Shown one piece after another: positions 1-9,048 of a stretch of 64,000 nucleotides of DNA; position 1 is the first letter of the stretch, and every line of letters begins with the position of its first letter. Both the position numbers and the translations under genes were made by a program. The notes beneath the pieces were generated by a model. That model saw only the letters and a program-made list of their open reading frames with translations, made no database searches and was not told the DNA's origin. This DNA comes from Paenibacillus solanacearum (lineage in GTDB: Bacteria > Bacillota > Bacilli > Paenibacillales > NBRC-103111), in NCBI RefSeq assembly GCF_910593845.1, contig NZ_CAJVAS010000030.1:1-64000 (forward strand), written 5' to 3'.

Positions 1-369
1 TGCCGCGAAGGCAGGAAAGCGAATCTCAATGCTAATTCATCGTCAACTCCAGAATTGGACTGCCGGTTTGCCTAGCTACATCAAGGCTTATTTGCCAATT
101 TCAAGCTGCGAAAGTTGAGTTATGGTTATATCCGAGCATGTAATTATACCACAACTCCCCAGATCAGGAAGGATGCACAAGGAGCAATGGGCTTGACGGC
201 GACCACCGGCAATAACGTTCGATTCAGAGCACAAGGCAACCTTCCAACGCGAGAAACCGTAGGCGTGTATACATCAGAATAGCCGCAGGCAAAGCAAAAC
301 CCGCCCAAAGTTGTTAAACCGCAGGCGGGGTATTGTTTCTTCTTATTCCCGCGACCGTATGATCAATGA
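1..369. other. Intergenic stretch with a possible gene-end remnant
   Basis: There is no complete gene here. On the + strand, frame 1 is open from 76 to a TAG at 280-282 and would encode about 68 residues ending in TVGVYTSE, but the frame is broken by a TAG at 73-75 and no ribosome-binding site or clear start precedes it. It could be the decayed 3' end of a gene lying mostly upstream of the window. I do not recognise the product. A hairpin follows at 300-329. Confidence 0.3.
300..329 (-). terminator. Rho-independent terminator downstream of ldh
   Basis: CCCGCC at 300-305 pairs with GGCGGG at 324-329. Read on the minus strand the stem is followed by TTTTGCTTT, which suits termination of ldh. 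It could also serve a + strand gene end at 282. Confidence 0.55.
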
Positions 370-1290
370 TCAATCCGAAGCGATGGACGCGATTAGACCT
401 TTCAGCTTGTCAGCCGAACGATGAAGTAATTCCTTCTCCTCGGCGGTAATCGGAATGTCGATGACCTTGCGCACCCCGGACCGATCCACAACGCACGGCA
501 CGCCGAGGAACACATCGGATACGCCATGGTAATCGTGCAGCAGCGTCGAGACGTTCAGCACCGCACCCTCGTCGCGCAGAATGGCGGTGCAGATTCGGTC
601 CAGCGCCAGTGCGATTGCATAGTAGGTGGCACCCTTGGCACTAATGATCTGGTATGCGGCATCCCGTGTGTTGACGAACACTTCCTCGCGCTCGGCTTCG
701 CTTAGCTGCACCTCGGAACCGGCCACGTTGGCCAAGCTCCACAGCGGAAGCTCGGAGTCGCCGTGCTCGCCGATAATATGGGCGTGTACGCTGCGCGGAT
801 CGATGTTCAATTTATCGCCGATCAAATAGCGGAACCGCGCGCTGTCGAGCAGCGTGCCCGAGCCGATGACCCGGTGGACGGGCCATTGCAGCTTTTTCCA
901 GGAAAAATAACTCATGATGTCCACGGGATTCGTAGCGATCAGCAAAATGCCGTGATCGTTGAATTTCATGACTTCCTCGATAATGCTGTCGAAGATGGCG
1001 ACGTTGCGCCTGAGCAGATCGACGCGGGATTCGCCTTCCCGCTGCGCGGCTCCCGCCGTAATGATAATAATGTCCGCATCGCGGCAATCTTCGTACGTGC
1101 CTGCCCACACTTTGGCCCCGCCCAGAAACGGCATGCCGTGATTCATATCGAGCGCATCGCCCTCGGCTTTCTTATGATTGACGTCGATCAGCACAAGCTC
1201 ATCCATCCGATTGCGCAACAGCAGCGTATAAGCTGTCGTCGATCCGACCGCTCCCGCTCCGATCATGACTACTCTTGTTTTTGCCGCCAT
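370..1290 (-). CDS. ldh: L-lactate dehydrogenase
   Basis: Cytoplasmic NAD-dependent enzyme of the LDH/MDH family that interconverts pyruvate and L-lactate and regenerates NAD+ during fermentation. The 306-residue length is normal for the family. The N-terminal Rossmann motif GAGAVGS lies at about residues 11-17. The substrate loop reads AGAAQREGESRVDLL; glutamine at the position that is arginine in malate dehydrogenases marks pyruvate specificity. The catalytic histidine is in IIGEHGDSE near residue 175. The ATG start follows GGAGGT at 8-nt spacing. It stands alone on the minus strand, with a terminator behind it and inverted repeats resembling a Rex or Fnr box about 145 nt upstream, which would fit redox or anaerobic control. 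Confidence 0.93.
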   Translation of the reverse strand: MAAKTRVVMIGAGAVGSTTAYTLLLRNRMDELVLIDVNHKKAEGDALDMNHGMPFLGGAKVWAGTYEDCRDADIIIITAGAAQREGESRVDLLRRNVAIFDSIIEEVMKFNDHGILLIATNPVDIMSYFSWKKLQWPVHRVIGSGTLLDSARFRYLIGDKLNIDPRSVHAHIIGEHGDSELPLWSLANVAGSEVQLSEAEREEVFVNTRDAAYQIISAKGATYYAIALALDRICTAILRDEGAVLNVSTLLHDYHGVSDVFLGVPCVVDRSGVRKVIDIPITAEEKELLHRSADKLKGLIASIASD

Positions 1291-1412
1291 AAGATTCGAC
1301 CTCCGATGATTTCTTTAATCCCCATAGCTTGGTAAAGCCACCGTACGCACAGCCGAGCAGCCTCCCTGTTTCTAAGAATAATCCCCGGCTGGAAAAACAT
1401 GCCTTGAGCATA

Positions 1413-1451
1413 TCACAATTCGTGACGGCACCAATGTAACATTTGTCACAA
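1413..1451 (-). promoter_or_regulatory. Candidate Rex/Fnr-type operator upstream of ldh
   Basis: On the minus strand 1451-1434 reads TTGTGACAAATGTTACAT, close to Rex (TTGTGA-N6-TCACAA) and Fnr/Crp (TGTGA-N6-TCACA) boxes, with an imperfect right half. A second inverted repeat, TCAC-AATTC-GTGA, is at 1413-1425. Control of ldh by Rex is common in Firmicutes. The assignment here is inference from sequence similarity. Confidence 0.4.
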
Positions 1452-1537
1452 TTCGGTTCGGATGGCGGATTAGAGTGCCGCGTACCTCAAATCGAGCAGT
1501 CCAGCCAAATATCCACACTTTGCTTATATAATAGTAG

Positions 1538-1581
1538 AAAGGCAGTAAAGAACTCCATCTTATGAGCTCTTTACTGCCTTT
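1538..1581 (-). terminator. Terminator after the cohesin/SLH gene
   Basis: A perfect 14-bp stem pairs 1538-1551 (AAAGGCAGTAAAGA) with 1568-1581. It lies 37 nt beyond the stop codon of the cohesin/SLH gene. T-rich runs on both sides could make it bidirectional. The rest of the 1291-1617 gap holds only the ldh control region. Confidence 0.8.
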
Positions 1582-1617
1582 TTCATAAATATGTCGCGAT
1601 CCCGATTGGATGACCGA

Positions 1618-4600
1618 TCAAATCAGTCCGGATTGCTGCAAAAGTCTTTGAATGATATGGGCCACCTCTGCTCGCGTCATGAAAGCTTGGGGTGCCAGCT
1701 CTACAGACGATCTGCCCGAAACGATGCCAAGCTCCAGACAATCCGCAATACCGCTCGCCGCCCAGCTCGAAACCGCATCAGCATCCATAAACGATTCAAG
1801 CGCAGCTCCCGGCTTGGAGCTCAGTTTTTGTTTCAATTCGGTGATCGCGATCGCCTGGGAAAGAATAACCATCGCCTGCTCGCGAGTAATCTTGTCATTC
1901 GGGCGGAACGAGCCGTCTTCGAAGCCGGTAATTAACCGATACGCAAATGCGGTGTTCACCGCGCTGCTATACCAATCCGACTCGCTCACGTCCGTGAAAG
2001 GCGTTGTCGCCCGCTCCGGCTTGAGTCCAAGTCCGCGAACGAGAATCGCGGCGAATTCAGCACGGGTAATGTCTTGATCGGGACTAAACATACCGGCTCC
2101 CGTGCCCTGGATAACCATTCTTGATCCCATGTCATGGATCGCGCCCTGCGCCCAATGATTGGCCGCATCGCTGAACGTGACCGGGTGCCACACGACCGAG
2201 TACGTGCTGTTGGTTAAACTGTTGATCAAGGCGTAGTACTTGCCGTCGATCACCTGGATTTGGGTAGGCACGTGACGAACCGTCCCGTCCGGATCGATCA
2301 CAACACCTGTCGTGATTTTACTAGGGTCCGCGCCTTCCGGAATAGCAATGGCTCGTTCAACATAGGTGTTGAACTTCGAGATGTCAACGATCTGGTCACC
2401 ATATGTGGCCGTCACCTTAAAATCGATCGGCGGAGCTACGATAGTAAATTGTCCGCTAGATGCCGAATTCTCAACGATTTTCACCGTATCCGCTGCCGGC
2501 TTGGCCACCTCGATATATATTTTAATATCTTGGAGCGCTACCGACTTGCCGATCTGCTCGGAGATCGAGCCCATATTGATTTGCTGCGCAGGAAGGGTAT
2601 AGATCGCGTGATCTGTCTTCAGTTCCAGAATCGCTTGCTTTGCCTCCATGTTCTGGACCATCTGGCCGTTCAACTCGCCAATGATCGTATCCGATCCTCC
2701 GTTGACTTGAATCGTGACGACCGCATGCTCGCCTTCCGCCGCCAGCTTCGCATCGAGCTTGGACGGATCGACTGCTACCGCTGTAACCGTTCGGTCATTC
2801 ACCGTCGTTGTCGTTGCGGTCCCCGCTCGCTCCGCCTTGCCGTTAACCCAAATATCGACGCCTGCCTTCTCCGGCTCCTCTACAGCTGGCTGGGAAGGTG
2901 TCCCTCCGGTTGTGCCAGACGGCTGGGACGGTTCTTCATTGTCCTGAGCTACCGGAGTCACCGCGTTGGAAGCCGGTGATGCCATGCTGCTTCCTATACG
3001 GTTAACGGCTTTCACCGTAAACGTGTAGCTTGTTCCGCCCGTTAGGCCGGTGACGATGATCGGACTTGACGTCCCCCTCTGCACAACGCCGTCTGGAGAA
3101 GACGTTACCTCATAGCCCGTAATTGCGCTGCCTCCATCACGGGTTGGCGCGGTAAAGCTTACTGTCGCTTGATTGCTGCCGGCTGTCGCGGTAACGCTGG
3201 CTGGCGCTGACGGCACTGTGGCCGGAGTCGCGCCGGCTTCGTTCGATGCCGCGCTTAGACCGCCCGTGTTTCCAGCTTTCACAACGAAATAGTACGTCGT
3301 TCCGTTCATCAGCTGTTGAACACGATAGGCGGCATCCGTTACCGTTGCGGCCGCAGCAGAATCGAACTTCCCGGAAACGGTCGACATGTACAGGTTGTAA
3401 TATGTCGCGCCTGTAACCGTGTCCCAAGTCAATTGTACGTACCGATCTCCTGCGGCAGCCGCAAGATTGAGCGGGTTGGCCGGGGCATTCGGCAAATGAA
3501 CGACTTGTGTTACCGTCAATGTCACATCGTTCATGTCATCCGCGGAGATGGTGATAGTCGCTGTATACGTGCCTGCGGTCAGGCCGTCCTTCGCTTTCAC
3601 GGTGAACGTTGTCGGAGATGCTCCGCTATTCAGCGTTGTCGCGATTGGCTGTGTCGCTTCGAAGGCATCGGCATGAGCACCGCCAAGTACGACGGCCAGA
3701 TGGGTCAATTGGCCTGTGCCGGTATTCGTTACTTGAATTGTTTGGGTTTCTTGCGTACCGGCTGCGTACCCCTGAAGAAGCGGGGCTGCCGTCTGATTGG
3801 CAATCGCTGCAATCGTAAAGGTCGCAGACGATACCGTCACTTTGCCTTCCGTTATGGTTTTCTTCATCTCCGCCCCCGACGAATCGGTGAAGGTCACATG
3901 CCGGATATCTTGTCCGTTTACAGTAAGCGCCGTGTCACCCGAAGCTGCCGAATTTTTAATTTTGAACGTCACGGTAAAGAGCCTCTGACCCGAGCCCAGC
4001 GCGCGGTTGCCCGTTTCGATATCAGCCCATGCCGTTCTTAACCAGCCTTGCGTATTGTTGAAGTTGGAAGAAAACAACCCGCCGCCCGCCGCCTCCTGAA
4101 TGGAGACGACCTCCAGCGCCTGCTTGTCAAAGTCGACCTGCATGCCGTAGGATGCGATACCGTACGTTGCATTGACGACCGTTACCGGCACCTCTACTGT
4201 CGTCCCGGCCTGTCCGCTTACACTGCCGATTTGCACGACTGCGGCATGTTGTATCGTTACTTGGCCCGGGATAGCTGCTGCTGTTACAGGAGCGGTGTCT
4301 TCTGTCACCGTACCGGACAAGTTCACAGGTACGGCTGCCGAACTTCCATTCAACGATTTAACTTTCAAACGAACGGTAAATATCTTTTGTTTTTCTATAA
4401 TATAAGATAATAGTCCAAACTCGGAAGCCTTCACTTGGATTTGCCCCGCCAGCGTCGTGACCGGAGCAAAGCTGGCAGATGACGCCTCATCCGATATGCC
4501 CGCATATTCAAGCACGTCAGGATCGTATGCAACCGTGATATCGTATTTCCATACCCCGTCTGCCGGAGTAACATAGACCGGAACATCGACCGTGTCCCCC

Positions 4601-4749
4601 ACCACGCCCGTTACGCTCCCCGCTTCAATGATATTCGCCGGCCGGGCCTGACTTGCCGGAGCGAAGGACGCGATCATACACAGCACCATCAGGATACAAA
4701 GAAACTGTCGGGCCAAGCGTTCTGTCCTTGTTGATCTGCTATTCCCCAT
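1618..4749 (-). CDS. SLH-anchored surface protein with two cohesin-like domains and two fibronectin type III domains
   Basis: Predicted exported protein of about 1043 residues that would sit on the cell wall. In order: signal peptide (1-35); two cohesin-like beta domains (about 40-165 and 170-305), each opening with the GxVxGxxGxTVxVPV pattern; an Ig-like domain with the motif NTGTGQLTHLAV (315-415) that is also in the upstream gene product; two fn3 domains (420-605); a module of about 210 residues beginning GVDIWVNGKAE that recurs in the NHL/SLH protein of this window; and three SLH repeats (855-1043) with ITRAEFAAI, ITREQAMVI and MTRAEVAHI. The start at 4749 follows AAGGGGG and lies 4 nt after the upstream stop; an ATG at 4779 has a poor ribosome-binding site. 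SLH repeats bind pyruvylated wall polymer and cohesins bind dockerins, so it may display the dockerin protein encoded just upstream; that pairing is inference. Confidence 0.85.
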   Translation of the reverse strand: MGNSRSTRTERLARQFLCILMVLCMIASFAPASQARPANIIEAGSVTGVVGDTVDVPVYVTPADGVWKYDITVAYDPDVLEYAGISDEASSASFAPVTTLAGQIQVKASEFGLLSYIIEKQKIFTVRLKVKSLNGSSAAVPVNLSGTVTEDTAPVTAAAIPGQVTIQHAAVVQIGSVSGQAGTTVEVPVTVVNATYGIASYGMQVDFDKQALEVVSIQEAAGGGLFSSNFNNTQGWLRTAWADIETGNRALGSGQRLFTVTFKIKNSAASGDTALTVNGQDIRHVTFTDSSGAEMKKTITEGKVTVSSATFTIAAIANQTAAPLLQGYAAGTQETQTIQVTNTGTGQLTHLAVVLGGAHADAFEATQPIATTLNSGASPTTFTVKAKDGLTAGTYTATITISADDMNDVTLTVTQVVHLPNAPANPLNLAAAAGDRYVQLTWDTVTGATYYNLYMSTVSGKFDSAAAATVTDAAYRVQQLMNGTTYYFVVKAGNTGGLSAASNEAGATPATVPSAPASVTATAGSNQATVSFTAPTRDGGSAITGYEVTSSPDGVVQRGTSSPIIVTGLTGGTSYTFTVKAVNRIGSSMASPASNAVTPVAQDNEEPSQPSGTTGGTPSQPAVEEPEKAGVDIWVNGKAERAGTATTTTVNDRTVTAVAVDPSKLDAKLAAEGEHAVVTIQVNGGSDTIIGELNGQMVQNMEAKQAILELKTDHAIYTLPAQQINMGSISEQIGKSVALQDIKIYIEVAKPAADTVKIVENSASSGQFTIVAPPIDFKVTATYGDQIVDISKFNTYVERAIAIPEGADPSKITTGVVIDPDGTVRHVPTQIQVIDGKYYALINSLTNSTYSVVWHPVTFSDAANHWAQGAIHDMGSRMVIQGTGAGMFSPDQDITRAEFAAILVRGLGLKPERATTPFTDVSESDWYSSAVNTAFAYRLITGFEDGSFRPNDKITREQAMVILSQAIAITELKQKLSSKPGAALESFMDADAVSSWAASGIADCLELGIVSGRSSVELAPQAFMTRAEVAHIIQRLLQQSGLI

Positions 4750-4753
4750 TCGC

Positions 4754-6775
4754 TCAGGCCCCCTTGCTCGTATATACATCGAGAATCATCTTCGCATCCA
4801 CGGCATCGATCTTGCCGTCGTCATTCATGTCCAGAATCAGCTTCTGCTCTTCCGTCAACGTAACGAGTCCTTTCAAATACTTGTTGATGATCAGTGCGTC
4901 CGCCGGAGTCACCGCTCCGTCTCCGTTCGCATCGCCTTTCAACTGCAGCACTTGCTGCGTTACTTGAAACGTCGCGCTCGTCATGCTGTCGGCCGCTATC
5001 GTAACGGTGGCAGTATAAGTCCCTGCCGCCAATCCGTCTTTCGCGCTTACCGTAAAGACCGTCGATGTGGTCGCGGCATCCAGCGTCGTTGCCGTCGGTT
5101 GAGAGATGGCAAACCGGCCTGCATGGGTTCCGCTTAGCGACACGGACAGATGCAGCAGATCGCCCGTGCCCGTGCGTGTGACAGTGATCGACTTCGTTTC
5201 CTGGGAGCCTGCGCTATACCCGATCGTCATTCCCGTGAGCGTCTGGTCGCTGACCGTTTCTATGGTATAGGTTTTCGGTTCATTGGCGACGACCGCCGTC
5301 GTATGACCAAACTTGATGACGACATTCGAGCCGTCTACTTCCGCGACGCCGATATGATCGCCGTTCACCGCGGTCACGACTCCTCCGCTCGGCAGGTCCG
5401 TATAGTCTGTCAACGGGTCGCCTTCGAACGGCACAGTCACGGTCGCGCTGCCAAAGTTTTTGTACTGCAGCTTATTGCCTGCAGCAACACTTGGCGTTAC
5501 CGCAAGTATCGTCTTCCCGTCATTGCCGGCGCCCGCAGCGTCGCTGGACGTGACTGTGAGGCCGCTCGCCGCCGTTTTGTCCGGAGGGAATTCGAATATG
5601 TAAGGATAACCGTCATTTTTGCCACCGGCCATTTGCCAGAGGTTCGTAAAATCCCATCCCGCGAACGTGCCCTGCGTATTCATTTGCGCCGTCGTTTTCC
5701 CGGTGCCCTCAATGCTCGTCCCGATCCCCGATTTCTCCGTATCCCAGTAGCTGCTAGTCACGATCGTCGTATTGGGATACATCGACGCATCTCCGGGACT
5801 GCTGTGCGTATGATCCGCAATGTACCCGATCAATCCTCCGGTTCTGGCCGCGGAAGGCACGTTGATCGTAACCGCTGCATAGCTGTTTATGACTTCGGCT
5901 CCGTCAAAGCATATACCGATGAGCCCCCCGATGGACGAATATTGGGATGCGTAAGCGGACGTCACGGAACCTGTCGCATAGCTGTTTTGAACCAATCCGA
6001 TGAAGCCTGGCGATTTGTGGCCGTTATTTTGTCCGACAAGCCCGCCTGTTCGATCCCGGCCATCTACCGCGGCGGTGGAAGCGCTGCTGCTGACCGTCCC
6101 TCTGTTCTCGCCAACCAAACCGCCGACCATATTGTCGCCTTTTACCGTTCCCCTCGAATAGCTGTGGATGATTGCTCCGGAATTTTCCCCAGCGAGGCCC
6201 CCGGTGCTCTGTATAATCGAGGGCATGCCCATACCCATCGGGTCCGATTTGCCGGCAACGCTTCCCGTCACATAGCTGTTCTCCACTGTCCCCTTATTCG
6301 AGGCAACCAGCCCTCCGGCAATATAGCCGCCGGTAACATCGACATTCTTCAATGCAATATTCAGGAGCTGTCCGCCAGCGCCTACGATGCCGAATAGCCC
6401 CTGATTATTGCCGCCCGGCCGGGAGATGAACAGTCCGGTTATCGTATGCCCGTTCCCGTCCAGCGTCCCTGTAAAGGCGGGATTGCTCCCGATGGGCATC
6501 CAGCCCTTGCCGCTATTGTAGCCGGCCCCGGAAGCCGAGAGGAACGCGGTCAAATCGATGTCCGCGCCGAGCTTGAACGACTTGTCTACAGCGTCCCTTA
6601 TGCTGTTCAACTGTTCCGCTGTCATGATGATATACGGATCGGAAGACGTTCCGCTCCCTCCGGCAAATGGCGGCGACGGGTCCGCTTTCGCCACATTCGT
6701 CATGAATAACCCTGACGACAAGCTTATCCAGGTTAGTAGGATGCATAGTAAAGCTGTCGTTTTTCCATATTTCAT
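4754..6775 (-). CDS. Secreted GLUG-repeat protein with a C-terminal type I dockerin
   Basis: Exported protein of 673 residues with a signal peptide ending near residue 31 (VAKADPSPP). Residues 90-350 carry GLUG-type repeats (GGLAGENSG, GGLVGENRG, GGLVGQNNG, each followed by a NSYxxGxV-like strand), which build beta-helix-like surface modules in adhesins and M26 proteases. No catalytic motif is visible. A beta domain at about 500-600 (RTGTGDLLHLSVSL) matches one in the next gene. Residues 612-673 form a dockerin with two calcium loops, DANGDGAVTPAD and DMNDDGKIDAVD. It is the first gene of an operon whose second gene encodes cohesin-like domains on an SLH anchor. The likely role is a cell-surface or matrix protein; substrate unknown. 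Confidence 0.85.
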   Translation of the reverse strand: MKYGKTTALLCILLTWISLSSGLFMTNVAKADPSPPFAGGSGTSSDPYIIMTAEQLNSIRDAVDKSFKLGADIDLTAFLSASGAGYNSGKGWMPIGSNPAFTGTLDGNGHTITGLFISRPGGNNQGLFGIVGAGGQLLNIALKNVDVTGGYIAGGLVASNKGTVENSYVTGSVAGKSDPMGMGMPSIIQSTGGLAGENSGAIIHSYSRGTVKGDNMVGGLVGENRGTVSSSASTAAVDGRDRTGGLVGQNNGHKSPGFIGLVQNSYATGSVTSAYASQYSSIGGLIGICFDGAEVINSYAAVTINVPSAARTGGLIGYIADHTHSSPGDASMYPNTTIVTSSYWDTEKSGIGTSIEGTGKTTAQMNTQGTFAGWDFTNLWQMAGGKNDGYPYIFEFPPDKTAASGLTVTSSDAAGAGNDGKTILAVTPSVAAGNKLQYKNFGSATVTVPFEGDPLTDYTDLPSGGVVTAVNGDHIGVAEVDGSNVVIKFGHTTAVVANEPKTYTIETVSDQTLTGMTIGYSAGSQETKSITVTRTGTGDLLHLSVSLSGTHAGRFAISQPTATTLDAATTSTVFTVSAKDGLAAGTYTATVTIAADSMTSATFQVTQQVLQLKGDANGDGAVTPADALIINKYLKGLVTLTEEQKLILDMNDDGKIDAVDAKMILDVYTSKGA

Positions 6776-7206
6776 TTGCTTCTCCCCTTCAACGCTTTCG
6801 TTTGTTACGCCTTACGCATTTCCCAACTTGACCACTTACCGCCTCACTCTCCATATATCCACCCCTATATTCGACTAAAGTCGACAATATAGCTTCATCA
6901 TATGAGAAATTATGCCGTCTTTCAATAACTTTTTATATTTTTTATAAAAAGATTATAGTCATTTGGTTTCATGATATAATCCTTAAGACCTACATTCACT
7001 ATAGACCAATGGAAATAAACGATTCGCCACCTCACGCGAAACGGATTCAATTATAGCCAGAACCGGTAATTCCGCAGGCTTAACCCGCGAATATCCGGAT
7101 AACCAAGCGGCCTTCCAGAAAAAAAATGAAATATGATAAGATGATAGAGTTGAGAACGATTCGGCTGATCCGCCACTATTATCCAATTGGATGCGGGGTG
7201 ACAACT
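6776..7206. other. Divergent intergenic region between the dockerin gene and the ROK gene
   Basis: A+T-rich control region with no gene. It holds the inverted repeat at 6865-6892, a second A+T hairpin near 6930-6955 and a TATAAT-like sequence near 6975. Promoters for both divergent genes should lie here, but I cannot place them with certainty. Confidence 0.5.
6865..6892. promoter_or_regulatory. Inverted repeat, possible operator
   Basis: CTATATT-CGACT at 6865-6876 faces AGTCGAC-AATATAG at 6879-6892, a near-perfect palindrome with a 2-nt bulge. It sits about 90 nt upstream of the dockerin gene and faces a ROK-family regulator, so it could be that regulator's site or an RNA hairpin. Inference only. 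Confidence 0.35.
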
Positions 7207-8409
7207 GTGCTCGAAGACTTTGTTGGGAGAACACTTTCTTCGAAGATGAAAAGCTTAAAGCTTGTATACGGCCTCATTCGCAAACACCACATCGTCAGCA
7301 TGGCGGAACTTGTAGACATGACAAAATATAAGTATCCGTCTTGCGTCCGGCTTGTGGAAGAACTGCTGGAAGCTCAGCTTATTTGCGAGAACGGCGTCGG
7401 GGAATCAAGCGGTGGGAGAAAGCCTTTCCTTTATACGATCCATTCCAATTATCGCTACGTGATCGGAGTCGCCATTGCTCAAGGCTATACAAGAGTCGTC
7501 CTGCTCAATCTGAATCTGGATGTGCTTCATGAGCGTGTCCTGAAGATGGATGCGAATTGTACGGCTGCAATGACGTTGCAGTTTATTGTTTCCGAGATTG
7601 AGTGGATCTTGACTGAACGCATTGCCTCCAGCGAGCTGCTTGGCATCGGAATTGCCGCTGCCGGTTCCCTCGATACGAAGGCCGGTATTATCCAGTCCAA
7701 TCTTTACTTGACCGACGATTGGGCTCATGTCCGGATCGCTGAGCAGCTCCAGCATCGTTTTAACACCATGGTCAAATTGAATAACGGCTCGGTTCTGGCC
7801 GCGCTCGGCGAGTACCGGAAAAACTACTGGAAAGACACCGATAGTCTTGCATACACGGTGTCCGGCTTCAGCCTTCGCTGCGGGATGATTGCGAACGGCC
7901 AGCTGCTTCGCAATAACGGCTATATGGAGGATTCTTTCGGACATACCGTCATAGACATTCACGGTCCGCAATGCCAATGCGGGGCATTCGGCTGCCTGGA
8001 GACTTATGCATCCATCCCTGCCATCCGAAGCGAAGTCGTAAAGCGAATCAAGCAAGGAGAAGCGTCGCTCGTCACAGACATGGCCGACCCTATCGAGCGT
8101 GTGCACATGGAAGAGATCCTGCACGCCGTGGAGCAAGGCGATCGTTTATGCCGCGATGTTGTAGAGAAGGCCGCTTCCTATTACGGCATCGGCATCTCTA
8201 ACCTGGTCTTCATGAATCATATCGACACCGTCATTATCGGCGGCTTTATGGCGTCTCACCCATTCCTTTACGATACCGTAGTCCAGACCGCCAGACAGCG
8301 TCTCCTGCATTACCCCAAATGCCATGTTACGTTCAGCAAGCCGCAATCGACATATAACGGAGCGGCGATTGGCGCAGGGTGTATGATTGTTGACCATTTC
8401 ATTTTGTGA
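7207..8409 (+). CDS. ROK-family (NagC/XylR-type) transcriptional regulator
   Basis: About 400 residues. An N-terminal helix-turn-helix region (LKLVYGLIRKHHIVSMAEL and the following helix pair, residues 15-70) is joined to a ROK sugar-kinase-like domain. The ROK zinc-binding cysteines appear in CQCGAFGCLE near residue 262, and the glycine-rich GIGIAAAGSLD lies in the nucleotide/sugar fold. Proteins of this type usually repress sugar-uptake or glycan-use genes and release DNA on sugar binding. GTG at 7207 follows GGGGTG at 6-nt spacing; an in-frame ATG at 7126 has no evident ribosome-binding site. It is divergent from the dockerin/cohesin operon, which is its most obvious target. The effector is unknown. 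Confidence 0.85.
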   Translation: MLEDFVGRTLSSKMKSLKLVYGLIRKHHIVSMAELVDMTKYKYPSCVRLVEELLEAQLICENGVGESSGGRKPFLYTIHSNYRYVIGVAIAQGYTRVVLLNLNLDVLHERVLKMDANCTAAMTLQFIVSEIEWILTERIASSELLGIGIAAAGSLDTKAGIIQSNLYLTDDWAHVRIAEQLQHRFNTMVKLNNGSVLAALGEYRKNYWKDTDSLAYTVSGFSLRCGMIANGQLLRNNGYMEDSFGHTVIDIHGPQCQCGAFGCLETYASIPAIRSEVVKRIKQGEASLVTDMADPIERVHMEEILHAVEQGDRLCRDVVEKAASYYGIGISNLVFMNHIDTVIIGGFMASHPFLYDTVVQTARQRLLHYPKCHVTFSKPQSTYNGAAIGAGCMIVDHFIL

Positions 8410-8458
8410 GAGCACAAAATCGCTTGGGATTCCGTCTAAACATGTGGCGTAAAGCAAA

Positions 8459-8493
8459 TAAATGCAGTCCGCTCTCTGAGGCGGGCTGCATTT
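8459..8493 (+). terminator. Terminator after the ROK gene
   Basis: AAATGCAG.CCGC pairs with GCGGGCTGCATTT, followed by TTGTTCTTTC. It lies about 50 nt after the ROK stop codon. Confidence 0.7.
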
Positions 8494-8990
8494 GTTCTTT
8501 CAGCTTTATCCTCCGCTTCGCATTTACACGAAAGCGGATTGGATTGTTCGGCGATATCATTCGCCATGCGCCAGGCTCCATAGGGATCCGAAGCTGGTAA
8601 TGTGCCAGTCCATTCAAATTTTAATTTACTCATGAGGGAGCGTCTTCCATAGCCGGAACGTTATGTAGCCACTGAGGAAATGCATTATGATTTTTGCCCC
8701 CGAACCATAAACTCAGGCGAAGAAGCCTTCTTCTTGTTTCTGCGGTTGTGTACAAGATGAAGAAGTCGCTGCATATGTGTACAGTCTTGACTCTGAACTA
8801 TAAAAAATTAGGGATATCAACTGAAGAACGCTGCCAATAGGTGACTGGGCTGTTTTGTAAGCGGTGCTCGCACTCCGTTTCAAAGCAGCCTTTATATTTG
8901 GGGCACCATGGTGGGGAAACCGCACATTGTCCGTTACGTAAACCTATCAATCTAGCGGCCTGCGGTTCTTGGACATGCGTTCCACTAGGA
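8494..8990. other. Stretch with no recognised gene
   Basis: Short open frames occur on both strands, but none has a ribosome-binding site or a recognisable product. A small hairpin (GAAGAAG-CCTTCTTC) lies near 8721-8735. Decayed coding sequence is possible; nothing can be assigned. Confidence 0.4.
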
Positions 8991-9005
8991 ATCGGTAATG
9001 TGCCA

Positions 9006-9014
9006 TGATATAAT
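9006..9014 (+). promoter_or_regulatory. Extended -10 promoter of the leader/yidC operon
   Basis: TGATATAAT at 9006-9014 matches the extended -10 consensus (TGnTATAAT) and lies 35 nt upstream of the leader start. No good -35 hexamer is visible, as is common for extended -10 promoters. Confidence 0.5.
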
Positions 9015-9048
9015 CTTTCATATCTCTTCGCATAGGGAGGTGAATCGG

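Noticed and set aside
5150-6397. + strand open frame of 415 codons opposite the GLUG/dockerin gene
   Set aside because: Arg/His-rich antisense shadow without a start signal; the minus strand has signal peptide, GLUG repeats and dockerin.
8494-8990. Possible transposase remnant between the ROK gene and the yidC leader
   Set aside because: Short frames on both strands gave no DDE or other transposase motif, and no terminal inverted repeats were found.
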